The notes under the pieces were generated by a model. The model did not search any database. It was not told where the DNA came from and saw only the letters and a program-made list of their open reading frames with translations. This document shows positions 37,817 to 47,039 of a stretch of 64,000 bases of DNA, piece by piece. The translations under genes and the position numbers were made by a program. This DNA comes from Enterobacteriaceae bacterium 89 (GTDB lineage Bacteria; Pseudomonadota; Gammaproteobacteria; Enterobacterales; Enterobacteriaceae). Position 1 is the first letter of the stretch, and each line of letters opens with the position of its first letter. The stretch spans positions 1,783,799 to 1,847,798 of the forward strand of contig RQJH01000003.1 of the NCBI GenBank assembly GCA_014156375.1, read 5' to 3'.

Positions 37817-39847
37817 ATGAAACTTGTCGCTCTACTGCCGCTGTTACTGCCTGGTCTGGCACTGGCTCAATGGTCTGCCGCTGACTTCCCGGACTTCACT
37901 GCTAAGGGCAGCGGGACCTTCGTCAGCCAAAAAATGTTGCCGAAGGGTACCCGACCGCTGACATTAAATTTTGACCAGCAGTGCTGGCAGCCTGCCGCCG
38001 CCATCAAACTCAATGAGATGCTGTCGCTTGAGCCCTGTCATGGCGCGGCTCCGCAATGGCGACTTTTCCGCGACGGTCGTTACACACTTACTGTCGATAC
38101 CCGCTCCGGCACGCCCACGCTGATGCTGACGGTGGAAACAGACACGACAGCAACCGCGAAAGTAGAGACTCGCCAGTGCCCCCGCTGGGACGGTCAGCCG
38201 CTAACGCTTGATGTCAGCAAGACTTTCGCTGAAGGCAGCAAAGTTCGTGATTTTTACAGCGGGCAAACCTCCGTAGTCAGCAGCGGAAAAATCACCCTGC
38301 AACCCGCGCCTGGCAGCAATGGTCTGTTGCTGCTGGAAAAGGCCGAAACCAACAAACCCGCGCCCTTCAGTTGGCACAACGCTACGGTCTACTTCGTGCT
38401 GACAGACCGCTTTGTGAACGGTAATCCGGCAAACGACAACAGCTACGGCCGACGTAAGGATGGATTGCAGGAGATCGGCACTTTTCACGGCGGCGATTTG
38501 CAGGGCTTAACCAGCAAGCTGGACTATCTGCAGCAGCTTGGCGTGAATGCTCTGTGGATTAGCTCGCCGCTGGAACAGATCCACGGCTGGGTCGGCGGCG
38601 GTACCAAGGGGGATTTCCCCCATTACGCCTACCATGGCTACTATCCGCAGGACTGGACAAAGCTGGATGCCAACATGGGCACCGGGGACGATTTACGTCA
38701 TCTGGTCGACGACGCTCATCAGCGCGGCATCCGCATTCTGTTTGACGTGGTGATGAACCACACCGGCTACGCCACGCTTGCCGATATGCAGGAATACCAG
38801 TTTGGCGCGTTATATCTGCAAGGTGATGAACTGAAAAAAACGCTCGGTGAGCGCTGGACAGACTGGAAGCCAGGCCCGGGTCAGAGCTGGCACAGTTTTA
38901 ATGATTACATCAACTTCAGCGATAAAGCCGCGTGGGAAAAATGGTGGGGGAAGAAATGGATCCGCACCGATATTGGCGATTACGACAACCCCGGCTTTGA
39001 CGATCTGACGATGTCACTGGCCTTCCTTCCGGATTTGAAAACCGAATCCAAAGAAGCCTCCGGATTGCCCGTCTTTTACCAACATAAACCGGATACGGCG
39101 GCAAAAACTATCGCCGGATTTACTCCACGAGACTATCTGACGCACTGGCTGAGCCAATGGGTCCGTGATTACGGCATTGATGGCTTCCGGGTCGATACCG
39201 CAAAACACGTCGAGCTTCCGGCATGGGATCAGCTGAAAACTCAGGCCACGGCCGCGCTGGCAGAATGGAAAAAAGCCAACCCCGGCAAATCTCCCGACAG
39301 CAGCCCGTTCTGGATGACCGGCGAAGCCTGGGGCCATGGCGTGATGGAGAGTGAATACTACCGGCACGGCTTCGATGCGATGATTAACTTCGACTATCAG
39401 GAGCAGGCCGCGAAGGCAGTGGATTGCCTGGCGGATATCGACCCAATCTGGCAGCAGATGGCGGAGAAATTGCAGGGCTTCAACGTCCTGAGCTATCTCT
39501 CTTCCCACGATACGCGTCTGTTCCGCGAGGGCGGTAGTAAAGCCGCAGAGCTGTTGCTGTTGACCCCGGGTGCCGTGCAGATTTTCTATGGCGATGAATC
39601 CTCGCGTCCGTTTGGTCCCACAGGCTCCGATCCGCTTCAGGGCACCCGTTCAGACATGAACTGGCAGGACGTCAGCGGTAAAAATGCCGCAGAGGTTACT
39701 CACTGGCAGAAGCTGGGGCAGTTCCGGGCACGCCATCCGTCAGTGGGATCGGGCAAGCAAACCACGCTCACTCTGACGCAAGGCTACGGATTTGTTCGCG
39801 AGCTGGGAGAAGACAAAGTGATGGTGGTCTGGGCAGGGCAACGCTGA
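37817..39847 (+). CDS. malS: MalS, periplasmic alpha-amylase
   Basis: 676 residues from the ATG at 37817, the E. coli length. Signal peptide MKLVALLPLLLPGLALA. N-terminal accessory domain (to about 190), then a GH13 barrel: FDVVMNH, GFRVDTAKHV (nucleophile Asp), MTGEAWGHG (acid Glu) and YLSSHDTRL. It cuts maltodextrins in the periplasm so products can enter through MalFGK. Two MalT-like boxes precede it. It is next to bax and avtA as in E. coli. Confidence 0.97.
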   Translation: MKLVALLPLLLPGLALAQWSAADFPDFTAKGSGTFVSQKMLPKGTRPLTLNFDQQCWQPAAAIKLNEMLSLEPCHGAAPQWRLFRDGRYTLTVDTRSGTPTLMLTVETDTTATAKVETRQCPRWDGQPLTLDVSKTFAEGSKVRDFYSGQTSVVSSGKITLQPAPGSNGLLLLEKAETNKPAPFSWHNATVYFVLTDRFVNGNPANDNSYGRRKDGLQEIGTFHGGDLQGLTSKLDYLQQLGVNALWISSPLEQIHGWVGGGTKGDFPHYAYHGYYPQDWTKLDANMGTGDDLRHLVDDAHQRGIRILFDVVMNHTGYATLADMQEYQFGALYLQGDELKKTLGERWTDWKPGPGQSWHSFNDYINFSDKAAWEKWWGKKWIRTDIGDYDNPGFDDLTMSLAFLPDLKTESKEASGLPVFYQHKPDTAAKTIAGFTPRDYLTHWLSQWVRDYGIDGFRVDTAKHVELPAWDQLKTQATAALAEWKKANPGKSPDSSPFWMTGEAWGHGVMESEYYRHGFDAMINFDYQEQAAKAVDCLADIDPIWQQMAEKLQGFNVLSYLSSHDTRLFREGGSKAAELLLLTPGAVQIFYGDESSRPFGPTGSDPLQGTRSDMNWQDVSGKNAAEVTHWQKLGQFRARHPSVGSGKQTTLTLTQGYGFVRELGEDKVMVVWAGQR

Positions 39848-40004
39848 CCGCTGGCATCCCTCTGAGTCATACAGAGGGATGCGCTACGATAAAAAATAAA
39901 TGCAGGATAAATCACCAGCACACCGGAATGCCCTTCGTTTGCACCCCGGCGGCACAGCGGTTATGGTGGGGTTCTACCCAGTAAGACCGACAGAACACCT
40001 GCAT

Positions 40005-41261
40005 ATGACATTTTCACTTTTCGGCGACAAATTTACCCGCCATTCCGGCATTACCCGCCTGATGGAAGACCTGAATGACGGCCTGCGCACGCCAGGCGCT
40101 ATCATGCTTGGCGGCGGTAATCCTGCGCAAATCCCGCAGATGAATGACTACTTCCACCAGTTGCTGGCAGAGATGCTGGAAAGCGGCAAAGCCACAGACG
40201 CGCTGTGCAACTACGACGGCCCACAGGGCAAGTCCGAGCTGCTGGTCGTGCTCGCCGAGATGCTGCGTGAGGAGCTCGGCTGGGATATCAGCCCACAGAA
40301 TATTGCACTAACTAACGGCAGCCAGAGCGCGTTTTTCTACTTGTTTAATCTGTTTGCCGGCCGCCGCGCCGACGGTTCTGTCCGCAAGGTCCTGTTCCCG
40401 CTGACGCCGGAATACATCGGCTACGCCGATTCCGGCCTTGAAGAAGATCTGTTCGTCTCCGCGCGCCCGAATATTGAGCTGCTGCCGGAAGGCCAGTTTA
40501 AGTATCACGTTGATTTTGAACATCTGCACGTGACGGATGAGACAGGGATGATCTGCGTTTCCCGTCCAACCAACCCGACCGGCAACGTGATCACCGACGA
40601 AGAACTGCTGAAGCTCGACGTGCTGGCCAATCAGCACGGCATTCCGCTGGTGATTGATAATGCCTACGGCGTGCCTTTCCCGGGCATTATCTTCAGCGAA
40701 GCTCGTCCGCTGTGGAATCCCAACATCGTGCTGTGCATGAGCCTCTCCAAGCTGGGTCTGCCGGGCAGCCGCTGCGGGATCATCATCGCCAACGAGAAAA
40801 TCATCAGCGCCATCAGCAACATGAACGGCATCATCAGCCTCGCTCCGGGCGGCATCGGCCCGGCGATGATGTGCGAGATGATTAAGCGTAAAGATCTGCT
40901 GCGCCTGTCGGAAACGATCATTAAGCCTTTCTATTATCAGCGCGTGCAGGAAACCATTGCGATTATCCGCCGCTACCTGCCGGAAGAGCGCTGCCTGATC
41001 CACAAACCGGAAGGGGCGATTTTCCTGTGGCTGTGGTTCAAGGATCTGCCTGTCACCACTGAAGTGCTGTATCAGCGCCTGAAAAAGCGCGGCGTGCTGA
41101 TGGTACCTGGCGATTTCTTCTTCCCGGGTCTGGATAAACCCTGGCCGCATACCCATCAATGTATGCGTATGAACTATGTGCCGGAGCCGGATAAAATCGA
41201 AGCCGGAGTTAAAATCCTCGCTGAAGAAATTGAAATCGCGTGGCAGGAAAGCGGTTGTTAA
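40005..41261 (+). CDS. avtA: AvtA, valine-pyruvate aminotransferase
   Basis: 418 residues from the ATG at 40005 (MTFSLFGDKF), one longer than E. coli AvtA; a frame open from 39900 lacks conserved residues. Fold-type I PLP enzyme: SRPTNPTGNV (Asn/aspartate pocket), IDNAYGVPFPG and MSLSKLGLPGSRCG, where the Lys binds PLP. It is transaminase C, interconverting valine/2-oxoisovalerate and alanine/pyruvate. A strong terminator follows. Confidence 0.96.
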   Translation: MTFSLFGDKFTRHSGITRLMEDLNDGLRTPGAIMLGGGNPAQIPQMNDYFHQLLAEMLESGKATDALCNYDGPQGKSELLVVLAEMLREELGWDISPQNIALTNGSQSAFFYLFNLFAGRRADGSVRKVLFPLTPEYIGYADSGLEEDLFVSARPNIELLPEGQFKYHVDFEHLHVTDETGMICVSRPTNPTGNVITDEELLKLDVLANQHGIPLVIDNAYGVPFPGIIFSEARPLWNPNIVLCMSLSKLGLPGSRCGIIIANEKIISAISNMNGIISLAPGGIGPAMMCEMIKRKDLLRLSETIIKPFYYQRVQETIAIIRRYLPEERCLIHKPEGAIFLWLWFKDLPVTTEVLYQRLKKRGVLMVPGDFFFPGLDKPWPHTHQCMRMNYVPEPDKIEAGVKILAEEIEIAWQESGC

Positions 41262-41266
41262 TTAAA

Positions 41267-41297
41267 TAGAGCCCCAAATTCCGGGGCTCTATTTTTT
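41267..41297 (+). terminator. Terminator of avtA
   Basis: TAGAGCCCC and GGGGCTCTA form a 9-bp stem with a 7-base loop, followed by TTTTTT. It also marks the edge of the accessory zone. Confidence 0.95.
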
Positions 41298-41616
41298 CCG
41301 TGATCCACGGCAAGAAATAAAGATATATCCGGCATGAAATACCTCACCCAAACTCATTAGGAATAATCCTAATTTTCATTTTACATTTAATCCATGTTTA
41401 TTAACCCCCCTATATTGTAGCGCAACTTAAATAAAGATAGCTTTGTAATTAACTGTTTTATCTACACTCATCTTAATTCCCTTTCATATTCCTCTCCCCT
41501 GAAAATAAAAATTCCATTTATTCCATTCAGAGAAAGCTTTCAGCCACTTCAGGCGCTTTAATTCCACATACACTCTTAAATACGCCGCCCGGCGTTTTAT
41601 TCAGTGGAGTATTGTT
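41298..41616 (+). promoter_or_regulatory. AT-rich upstream region of the lipoprotein/TpsB operon
   Basis: 319 bases, strikingly AT-rich against their neighbours and without a gene; such DNA is a usual target of H-NS silencing. It holds several TATAAT-like runs. ACGCCG-CC-CGGCGT at 41582-41595 followed by TTTTA is a small terminator-like hairpin 21 bases before the start codon. Confidence 0.4.
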
Positions 41617-42879
41617 ATGGCCTCTAATAACGTTAGCCACTTAAGCGTTATCGCAGTGGCGGTGCTGCTCGCGTTTTCTCTTTCTGCATGCAGCGGCAGC
41701 GGCGGCGGATCGCATTCCACCGCCAAAAATAACCCAACCACCGGCAGCAACGGTTCGGGTTCAGGTTCAGGCTCTGATGACGGTAGCGGCAGTGGTTCAA
41801 CTGCCAATAACGGTGGTGGTGGTACAGGAACCGGTGGTGGTGGTACTGGAACCGGCGGTGGCGGCACAGGCACTGGTGGTGGCGGTACAGGAACCGGTGG
41901 TGGCGGAACAGGCACTGGCGGTGGCGGAGATGGCTCCGGAAGCGGTGGTGGAACCTCGACCGCAGCGGTCAACACTATCCTGGGCGATACCGGTAAAACC
42001 GTTACTGCAGTTGGATCCACAGTCGACAGCCTGGGCAGTCAGCTACCCACAGATAACCCGGTAACCTCAACGGTGTCGACTACAGTCACCGGCGTTGGTG
42101 ATGCGGTATCGACCGTCGGAACCGGTGTGACCAATGGGATCGGCAATCCAGCCAATGCTAACGGCGTGGGCACTACCGTGAAAGGTGTGACTACCACGGT
42201 GACCTCATTAGGCGGAACGGTATCAACAGTCGGGACAGATCTTGCCAGCACGACCGCAGGCACACCGCTGGGTGGGCTGACTGGCGTAGCCGGCAATGTG
42301 GTTAACAGTACAGGACAGCTGGTCAGCAATACCGGGACGGGTTTAACCAACGTTGTTGATAGCAGCGGCGTGACCAAAGTCACCACGGACACGACCACCG
42401 TCGTCAACAAAACCCTTGGCGGAGTGCAGGGCGTAACTCAGGGAGTCGGTACCGCAACGGGCTTAGGTGCTCCGGTGAACGGTCTGCTGACTCAGGTGGG
42501 GACGACCGTCAGTAGCGTAGGCACTAAAGTCGGCGACAGTAACTCAGGGCTGAGCGGCGTAGGCCAGGTTGTGCAGAACGTAGGCCAGACCGTGACCGAC
42601 ACCGGGGGCCTGGTGAAACCTATCCCAACGACGGGTACGGGCACCAGCAGCGGTAGTGGCAATGTATCAGCCAACGCTTCGGTGAACGCCAGCAATAACA
42701 ACCTCGTGGCCAACGTTGGCGCGACGGTTAATACCCTGACCGCAGGCGTTACTGCCAACGCGGGTACCACAACGACAACCACAACAACCAGCCAAAGCGG
42801 CAGCACCACCACCAGCAACAACAACGCGCTGGGCGGACTGAACAGCCTCGTTGGCGGCCTTCTTAATCCGAAACATTAA
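41617..42879 (+). CDS. Gly/Thr/Val-rich repeat lipoprotein, putative exported partner of the adjacent TpsB
   Basis: 420 residues. Lipoprotein signal MASNNVSHLSVIAVAVLLAF with lipobox LSAC (Cys25). Then a Ser/Gly/Asp linker, five perfect heptapeptides GGGGTGT (residues 66-100), and a long domain of repeated VGxTV / V(S/T)xVGT(x)V patterns (about 115-345), a Ser/Asn/Thr region with a run of eight Thr, and LGGLNSLVGGLL at the end. Some pipelines call such proteins collagen-like, but GGGGTGT is not a Gly-X-Y helix. There is no TPS secretion domain, though a TpsB gene follows 87 bp later. Probably a surface or periplasmic fibrous lipoprotein; function unknown. Confidence 0.8.
   Translation: MASNNVSHLSVIAVAVLLAFSLSACSGSGGGSHSTAKNNPTTGSNGSGSGSGSDDGSGSGSTANNGGGGTGTGGGGTGTGGGGTGTGGGGTGTGGGGTGTGGGGDGSGSGGGTSTAAVNTILGDTGKTVTAVGSTVDSLGSQLPTDNPVTSTVSTTVTGVGDAVSTVGTGVTNGIGNPANANGVGTTVKGVTTTVTSLGGTVSTVGTDLASTTAGTPLGGLTGVAGNVVNSTGQLVSNTGTGLTNVVDSSGVTKVTTDTTTVVNKTLGGVQGVTQGVGTATGLGAPVNGLLTQVGTTVSSVGTKVGDSNSGLSGVGQVVQNVGQTVTDTGGLVKPIPTTGTGTSSGSGNVSANASVNASNNNLVANVGATVNTLTAGVTANAGTTTTTTTTSQSGSTTTSNNNALGGLNSLVGGLLNPKH
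41812..41916 (+). repeat. Five tandem 21-bp repeats encoding GGGGTGT
   Basis: Five in-frame copies differing only at synonymous third positions. The codon drift argues against very recent expansion, but copy-number change remains possible between strains. Confidence 0.85.
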
Positions 42880-42891
42880 TACGTTCTCTTC

Positions 42892-42917
42892 TGTGCCCCC
42901 GCAAAGGGGGCACATTT
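42892..42917 (+). terminator. Intercistronic terminator-like hairpin
   Basis: TGTGCCCCC-GCAAA-GGGGGCACA (9-bp stem) followed by TTT, between the lipoprotein and the TpsB gene. Partial termination here would make the lipoprotein in excess over its transporter. Confidence 0.75.
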
Positions 42918-42966
42918 CACAGCAGTGATCGCCCGCGCAGACGGGATTCAGAACAGGGATAGCATA

Positions 42967-44682
42967 ATGAAGCAGCCACTTATTTTATTAGTGCCCGGGC
43001 TGGTTTTATTGAGCCTCGCCCGTGCCGATACTCTTCCGGCACTGATCGATCCGAATAACCCGGCCAAAGCCTCGCGCGATATCACGCCGCCAACGCCTCC
43101 GGCTCCTGCACCGAAAGTCACGATTCAAAAACCCGAATCAAAGCTCACGCCGGATACGCCTATCCGGGTAAATCATATTCAGTTTATTGGCGGGACGGTG
43201 TATCCCCTGAAGTCGCTTCTTGAGCCTTTTCGCCCGTACGCGCAGAAAACGGTGCCGCTGAAAACCCTGGTTGCTCTGGTCAACGATATCACCGCCCGCT
43301 ATAAGGCGGACGGCTACCCGCTTTCCTATGCCTGGCTGCCGGACAACAATTTTCAGAACGGCAATATCAAAATCGTGCTGGTTGAAGGCTATGTTGCCCA
43401 TACCGATATCAACAGCAACAACCCGAAGATTGCCGCCCGCCTGCAACGACTGGCAGAAAAAATCATGGCGGATAAGCCGCTTACGCAGGATACCTTCGAC
43501 CGCTACAGCCAGCTGATGACCCAGACGCCCGGCGTTCCGGTCGATGCCAACGCCCAACTGCCAAAGAATATTTATGGTGCAGCGGCGATGCAGATAACCG
43601 GGATGCAGCCGCATATCTGGGATATCTCTTCGAGCATTGATACCCGCAAAGGTCAGGATCTGGCGCTGGTCAACGGCACGCTGAGCAACCTGACGAGCTA
43701 CGGCGATCAGCTTGGCGTGGCAACGCTGATCCCGCTCGATAAGGACACCCGCAAGACCTACTTCGGGATGAACTGGCAGCAGTTCCTCAACGATGAAGGG
43801 CTGACCATGCAGCTAAAAGGCAGCTATTACCGCGAAGACCCCCGGGACTTTACCCCTTTGCTGGATCTGCCGAATAACATCTCTATTAACGCCAAACAGA
43901 AATCAACGCAGTACAACGGCGGCATCAGCTTTGGCTATCCGCTGATCCTGACACGCAAAGAACAGCTCAACGTGACGGGAGGAATGGACTACACCGACCG
44001 GCGGGACGACTACGATTTACAGGCGCAGCTGGCCGGACAAACTTACGGTCTCGACTCGCAGCATCAGCATGTCCGCTATCCGGCGCTGGAAGTTGGGATT
44101 AACGGCACCCGGATTTTTGATACCACCAGTATCAGCAGCCGCCTGGTGTTGCGTCAGGGGATTGACAGTTTAGGCGCAGACGCCGCGCCCGCGCAGGGCA
44201 CCGACCTGAATTTCACGCTGGGGAAAGGCTATCTGGATGCCGCCTGGATGATGGCGGAGAAATGGAAGCTGTCGACCTCCTGGGAAGGCGACTGGTCGAA
44301 TAATGATTTGCCGGAACCGGAGAGGGTCAGTTTTGGCGCCCAGCATTTTGGTCGCGGCTATCAGGACGGCGAAGCCAGCGGCGATTACGGCTATGGCGGT
44401 CAGCTTGAGTTGCGATATTTGCATATGCGCCCGCAAAGCACCTGGCTTGCCACCATCCAGCCCTACGTTCTGACTGACACCGCGCAAACCTGGTATAACC
44501 AGCCGGGGCTGCGCCATCAGCGGCTCGGCTCTGTCGCCGCCGGGCTGATGTTTGGCGACAATCGACACTACAGCCTCAGCGTCGAAGCGGCAAAACCGGT
44601 GGGCGATGTGCCAACGGACAGCAACAACCGCGACTGGCGCTACAGCCTGACGTTTACGTGGAATTTTAATAACCGCCGTTAG
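42967..44682 (+). CDS. TpsB/ShlB/FhaC-family outer-membrane transporter
   Basis: 571 residues from the ATG at 42967 (AGGGA upstream). Signal peptide MKQPLILLVPGLVLLSLARA, a Pro-rich linker, POTRA_2-type domain about residues 55-135 (IQFIGGTVYPLKSL..., RYKADGYPLSYAWLP..., IVLVEGYV) and a C-terminal 16-strand barrel of the HlyB/ShlB type ending in an aromatic-rich strand (YSLTFTWNF). FGRGYQDGEASGDYG resembles the loop-6 tip region with VRGY/F-like motif. These transporters move TpsA exoproteins across the outer membrane; no TpsA is adjacent, only the repeat lipoprotein. It could also flip or display that lipoprotein. Confidence 0.85.
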   Translation: MKQPLILLVPGLVLLSLARADTLPALIDPNNPAKASRDITPPTPPAPAPKVTIQKPESKLTPDTPIRVNHIQFIGGTVYPLKSLLEPFRPYAQKTVPLKTLVALVNDITARYKADGYPLSYAWLPDNNFQNGNIKIVLVEGYVAHTDINSNNPKIAARLQRLAEKIMADKPLTQDTFDRYSQLMTQTPGVPVDANAQLPKNIYGAAAMQITGMQPHIWDISSSIDTRKGQDLALVNGTLSNLTSYGDQLGVATLIPLDKDTRKTYFGMNWQQFLNDEGLTMQLKGSYYREDPRDFTPLLDLPNNISINAKQKSTQYNGGISFGYPLILTRKEQLNVTGGMDYTDRRDDYDLQAQLAGQTYGLDSQHQHVRYPALEVGINGTRIFDTTSISSRLVLRQGIDSLGADAAPAQGTDLNFTLGKGYLDAAWMMAEKWKLSTSWEGDWSNNDLPEPERVSFGAQHFGRGYQDGEASGDYGYGGQLELRYLHMRPQSTWLATIQPYVLTDTAQTWYNQPGLRHQRLGSVAAGLMFGDNRHYSLSVEAAKPVGDVPTDSNNRDWRYSLTFTWNFNNRR

Positions 44683-44706
44683 CGCAAATTGCCGCTTTGG
44701 TGTTTG

Positions 44707-44862
44707 CCCCCTCTCCCTAACCCTCTCCCCGGAGGGGCGAGGGAACTGATTTGTGCGGCCTGTTTCTCCCTCTCCCCGGAGGGCGAAGGAACTGGTTCAG
44801 AGTCAGCTGTTCGGGCGGTTTTCTCCCTCTCCCCGTGGGAGAGGGTCGGGGAGAGGGCATCA
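44707..44862. repeat. Cluster of three CCCTCTCCC-family palindromic units
   Basis: Units begin at 44708, 44766 and 44823, each opening CCCTCTCCC and returning with GGAGGGGCGAGGGAACTG, GGAGGGCGAAGGAACTGG or GGGAGAGGGTCGGGGAGAGGG. This is the largest array of the family in the window; it lies past the TpsB gene and faces the chemoreceptor gene. Confidence 0.8.
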
Positions 44863-44877
44863 GCGTGCTCAGCTCCC

Positions 44878-44911
44878 CGTAGGTCCGGTAAGCGATAGCG
44901 CCACCGGGCAA
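44878..44911. repeat. REP element after the chemoreceptor gene
   Basis: GTAGGTCCGGTAAGCG...CGCCACCGGGC, a single REP unit 6 bases beyond the chemoreceptor stop. Confidence 0.7.
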
Positions 44912-44916
44912 TCCCG

Positions 44917-46848
44917 TCAGAACGTAGTCCAGTTCTGCGCCTCAGCTTCAGCAGTCAGCTTTGGTTTTACCGGCTTATCCAACTGACGGCTGGCACTACG
45001 CCGTACCTGAAAAGCCGACTCATTCGCAAGTCGGAAAACGGATACCGCCTCCTCAAGCCGGTGAGCCTGCTCTTCCAGACTGTTCGCTGCCGACGATGAC
45101 TCCACTACCAGCGCAGCGTTCTGCTGCGTGGTGGTGTCCATTTCGGCCATCGCCTGAGCAATCTGCGAAATGCCCCGGCTCTGCTCGTCCGTCGCCGAGG
45201 AGATTTCGTTCATGATGTCCCGCACCTGGCCGACCGACAGCTCAATCTCCGACATCGCCGTTCCCGCGCGCTCCACTAACTGGAACCCGGTATCGACAAT
45301 ACCTACCGACTCCTTAATCAGAGACTCGATCTCTTTGGCTGACTGGGCGCTGCGCTGTGCCAGATTACGGACTTCGCCCGCCACTACCGCAAACCCTTTG
45401 CCCTGCTCCCCGGCCCTCGCCGCTTCCACCGCGGCATTCAGCGCCAGAATATTGGTCTGGAAGGCGATGCCGTTGATGACGGTGGTGATCTCCGAAATTT
45501 TGTGTGCGCTGCCCTGCACGGATCGCATGGTCTCAACCACGGCGCGCGACACTTCGCAGCCCTGGCTGGCTTTCACCGCTGCCTGTTCGGACAGTCTGCG
45601 AGCCTGGGCGGCGTTTTCCGCGTTAAGCGCAACGGTGGAGGTCAGCTCTTCCATACTCGCTGCGGTTTCCACGACGGCCGCCGCCTGCTGTTCAGTGCGG
45701 GAAGAGAGGTCGATATTGCCACGAGCAATCTCCGTGGAAGAACTGGCGACGTTGGCCACCCCTTCACGGACATCATGAATGATGTCCTTCAGATTGGTGT
45801 TCATCAGCGCCATCGCCTGCATCAGTTTGCCCAGTTCATCGCGACGCTGTGATTCTACAGAATGCGTCAGATCGCCTTCGGCAATGCGTTCCGCCAGGGT
45901 CAGCGTCTCATGCAGTGGACGGGTAATCGCCCGGGTAATGAGCCATCCCAGCAGCACCGCAATCAGGATCCCCAGCGCCGCCACCAACTGCATAATCCAC
46001 TGCACCTGATGGATAATCGCCTCAACGGCTTGCTCCTGAAGTGCGTGCAAATCGTTTATCGAGTTCGTTAGCTCACTGGCTCGCGTAAGCAGCTGGTCTG
46101 AAGCCACATTCAACTCACTCCATGCCTGATGGTAGGGCTCCAGCGATCCCAGATACTGCTTAAAGGCAACGATCGACGTTTCCACCATCGCGCGCTCTTT
46201 TTCCGGCAGCCAGAGGAGCATTGGCTGAGCGGCGGAGATACCGTTATTCACACTCATCTGCGCACTGGCCTGCGTTGTTGGGTCTGGATGCTGCTTGAAA
46301 TCAGTCAGTCTGGAATCAATGTCATTAATGATGAACGCCAGCTGTGCCAGCTGGAATTTTTGATCGATAGAAAACGAGTTATCCAACGCCAGCGCAGCGA
46401 TCGTTCTGGAATCATCGCAAATTGAACTGGAATCCAGGCGCTTTTGTTGCTCAAGCTTCTTGTGCATGGCCTGGTTAAAAGGTTCACGATCCGCAAGATA
46501 GTTTTTCACTGCGTCCTCCGTTCGCTGCAACGATTCGCTGCCCGCCGGCGACCAGCTAAATTTTTTCAGATCCGCCAGTACGCCAACCATCTGATTCACT
46601 GCTTCACCATTCTTAACCAGATACTTATCTTCACCGGTATACTGGTAATAGGTACGATTCAGGCGGGTATCGAACAGCCGGTTAATCAACTGCACGCTCA
46701 GTGAACCTTTCACCACCTTATCCTGAATATTCTTCAGGCCTAAAATACTGCTCAACAGAATCGCAATCATTAAGGCAATGATTGTCACAAACCCCGACGC
46801 CAGCTTGTTGCCTGTTTTCATATTAAGAAAAAAAGATGATATATTCAT
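44917..46848 (-). CDS. Methyl-accepting chemotaxis protein with large periplasmic domain
   Basis: 643 residues from the ATG at 46848 ([20 protein letters not shown]). Membrane helix 1 about 17-38, a periplasmic ligand domain of about 260 residues (longer than the roughly 150 of Tar/Tsr), helix 2 about 300-322, a HAMP domain ([20 protein letters not shown]), and a signalling coiled coil with the conserved tip [36 protein letters not shown]. It ends in NWTTF, a variant of the NWETF CheR/CheB tether. Ligand unknown. It has its own promoter region (46849-46950). Confidence 0.92.
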   Translation of the reverse strand: MNISSFFLNMKTGNKLASGFVTIIALMIAILLSSILGLKNIQDKVVKGSLSVQLINRLFDTRLNRTYYQYTGEDKYLVKNGEAVNQMVGVLADLKKFSWSPAGSESLQRTEDAVKNYLADREPFNQAMHKKLEQQKRLDSSSICDDSRTIAALALDNSFSIDQKFQLAQLAFIINDIDSRLTDFKQHPDPTTQASAQMSVNNGISAAQPMLLWLPEKERAMVETSIVAFKQYLGSLEPYHQAWSELNVASDQLLTRASELTNSINDLHALQEQAVEAIIHQVQWIMQLVAALGILIAVLLGWLITRAITRPLHETLTLAERIAEGDLTHSVESQRRDELGKLMQAMALMNTNLKDIIHDVREGVANVASSSTEIARGNIDLSSRTEQQAAAVVETAASMEELTSTVALNAENAAQARRLSEQAAVKASQGCEVSRAVVETMRSVQGSAHKISEITTVINGIAFQTNILALNAAVEAARAGEQGKGFAVVAGEVRNLAQRSAQSAKEIESLIKESVGIVDTGFQLVERAGTAMSEIELSVGQVRDIMNEISSATDEQSRGISQIAQAMAEMDTTTQQNAALVVESSSAANSLEEQAHRLEEAVSVFRLANESAFQVRRSASRQLDKPVKPKLTAEAEAQNWTTF

Positions 46849-46951
46849 AGTATTACCTGACCCCGTTTTTAAAATCATGTTTGGCCTTGCGAATAAAACA
46901 GTAATGACGAATGAAATGAGCATGAATGCGCGACGCTGCCATAGCAGAAAT

Positions 46952-46985
46952 AAAAAAATTCCCTGAGCAGTTATTGCCCAGGGAA
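46952..46985 (-). terminator. Terminator of the small winged-helix gene
   Basis: On the minus strand TTCCCTG/CAGGGAA form a 7-bp stem, with further pairing possible inside, followed by TTTTTTT. It separates the regulator from the chemoreceptor gene. Confidence 0.88.
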
Positions 46986-47039
46986 AAGCGAGTCAGGAAG
47001 ACATCACTCTCCCAACGCAATTTTTAAAAATTGTTTACT

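Noticed and set aside
41812-41916. Tandem heptad repeats as a CRISPR-like or VNTR regulatory array
   Set aside because: They are in frame, end with no spacer, and encode part of the lipoprotein.
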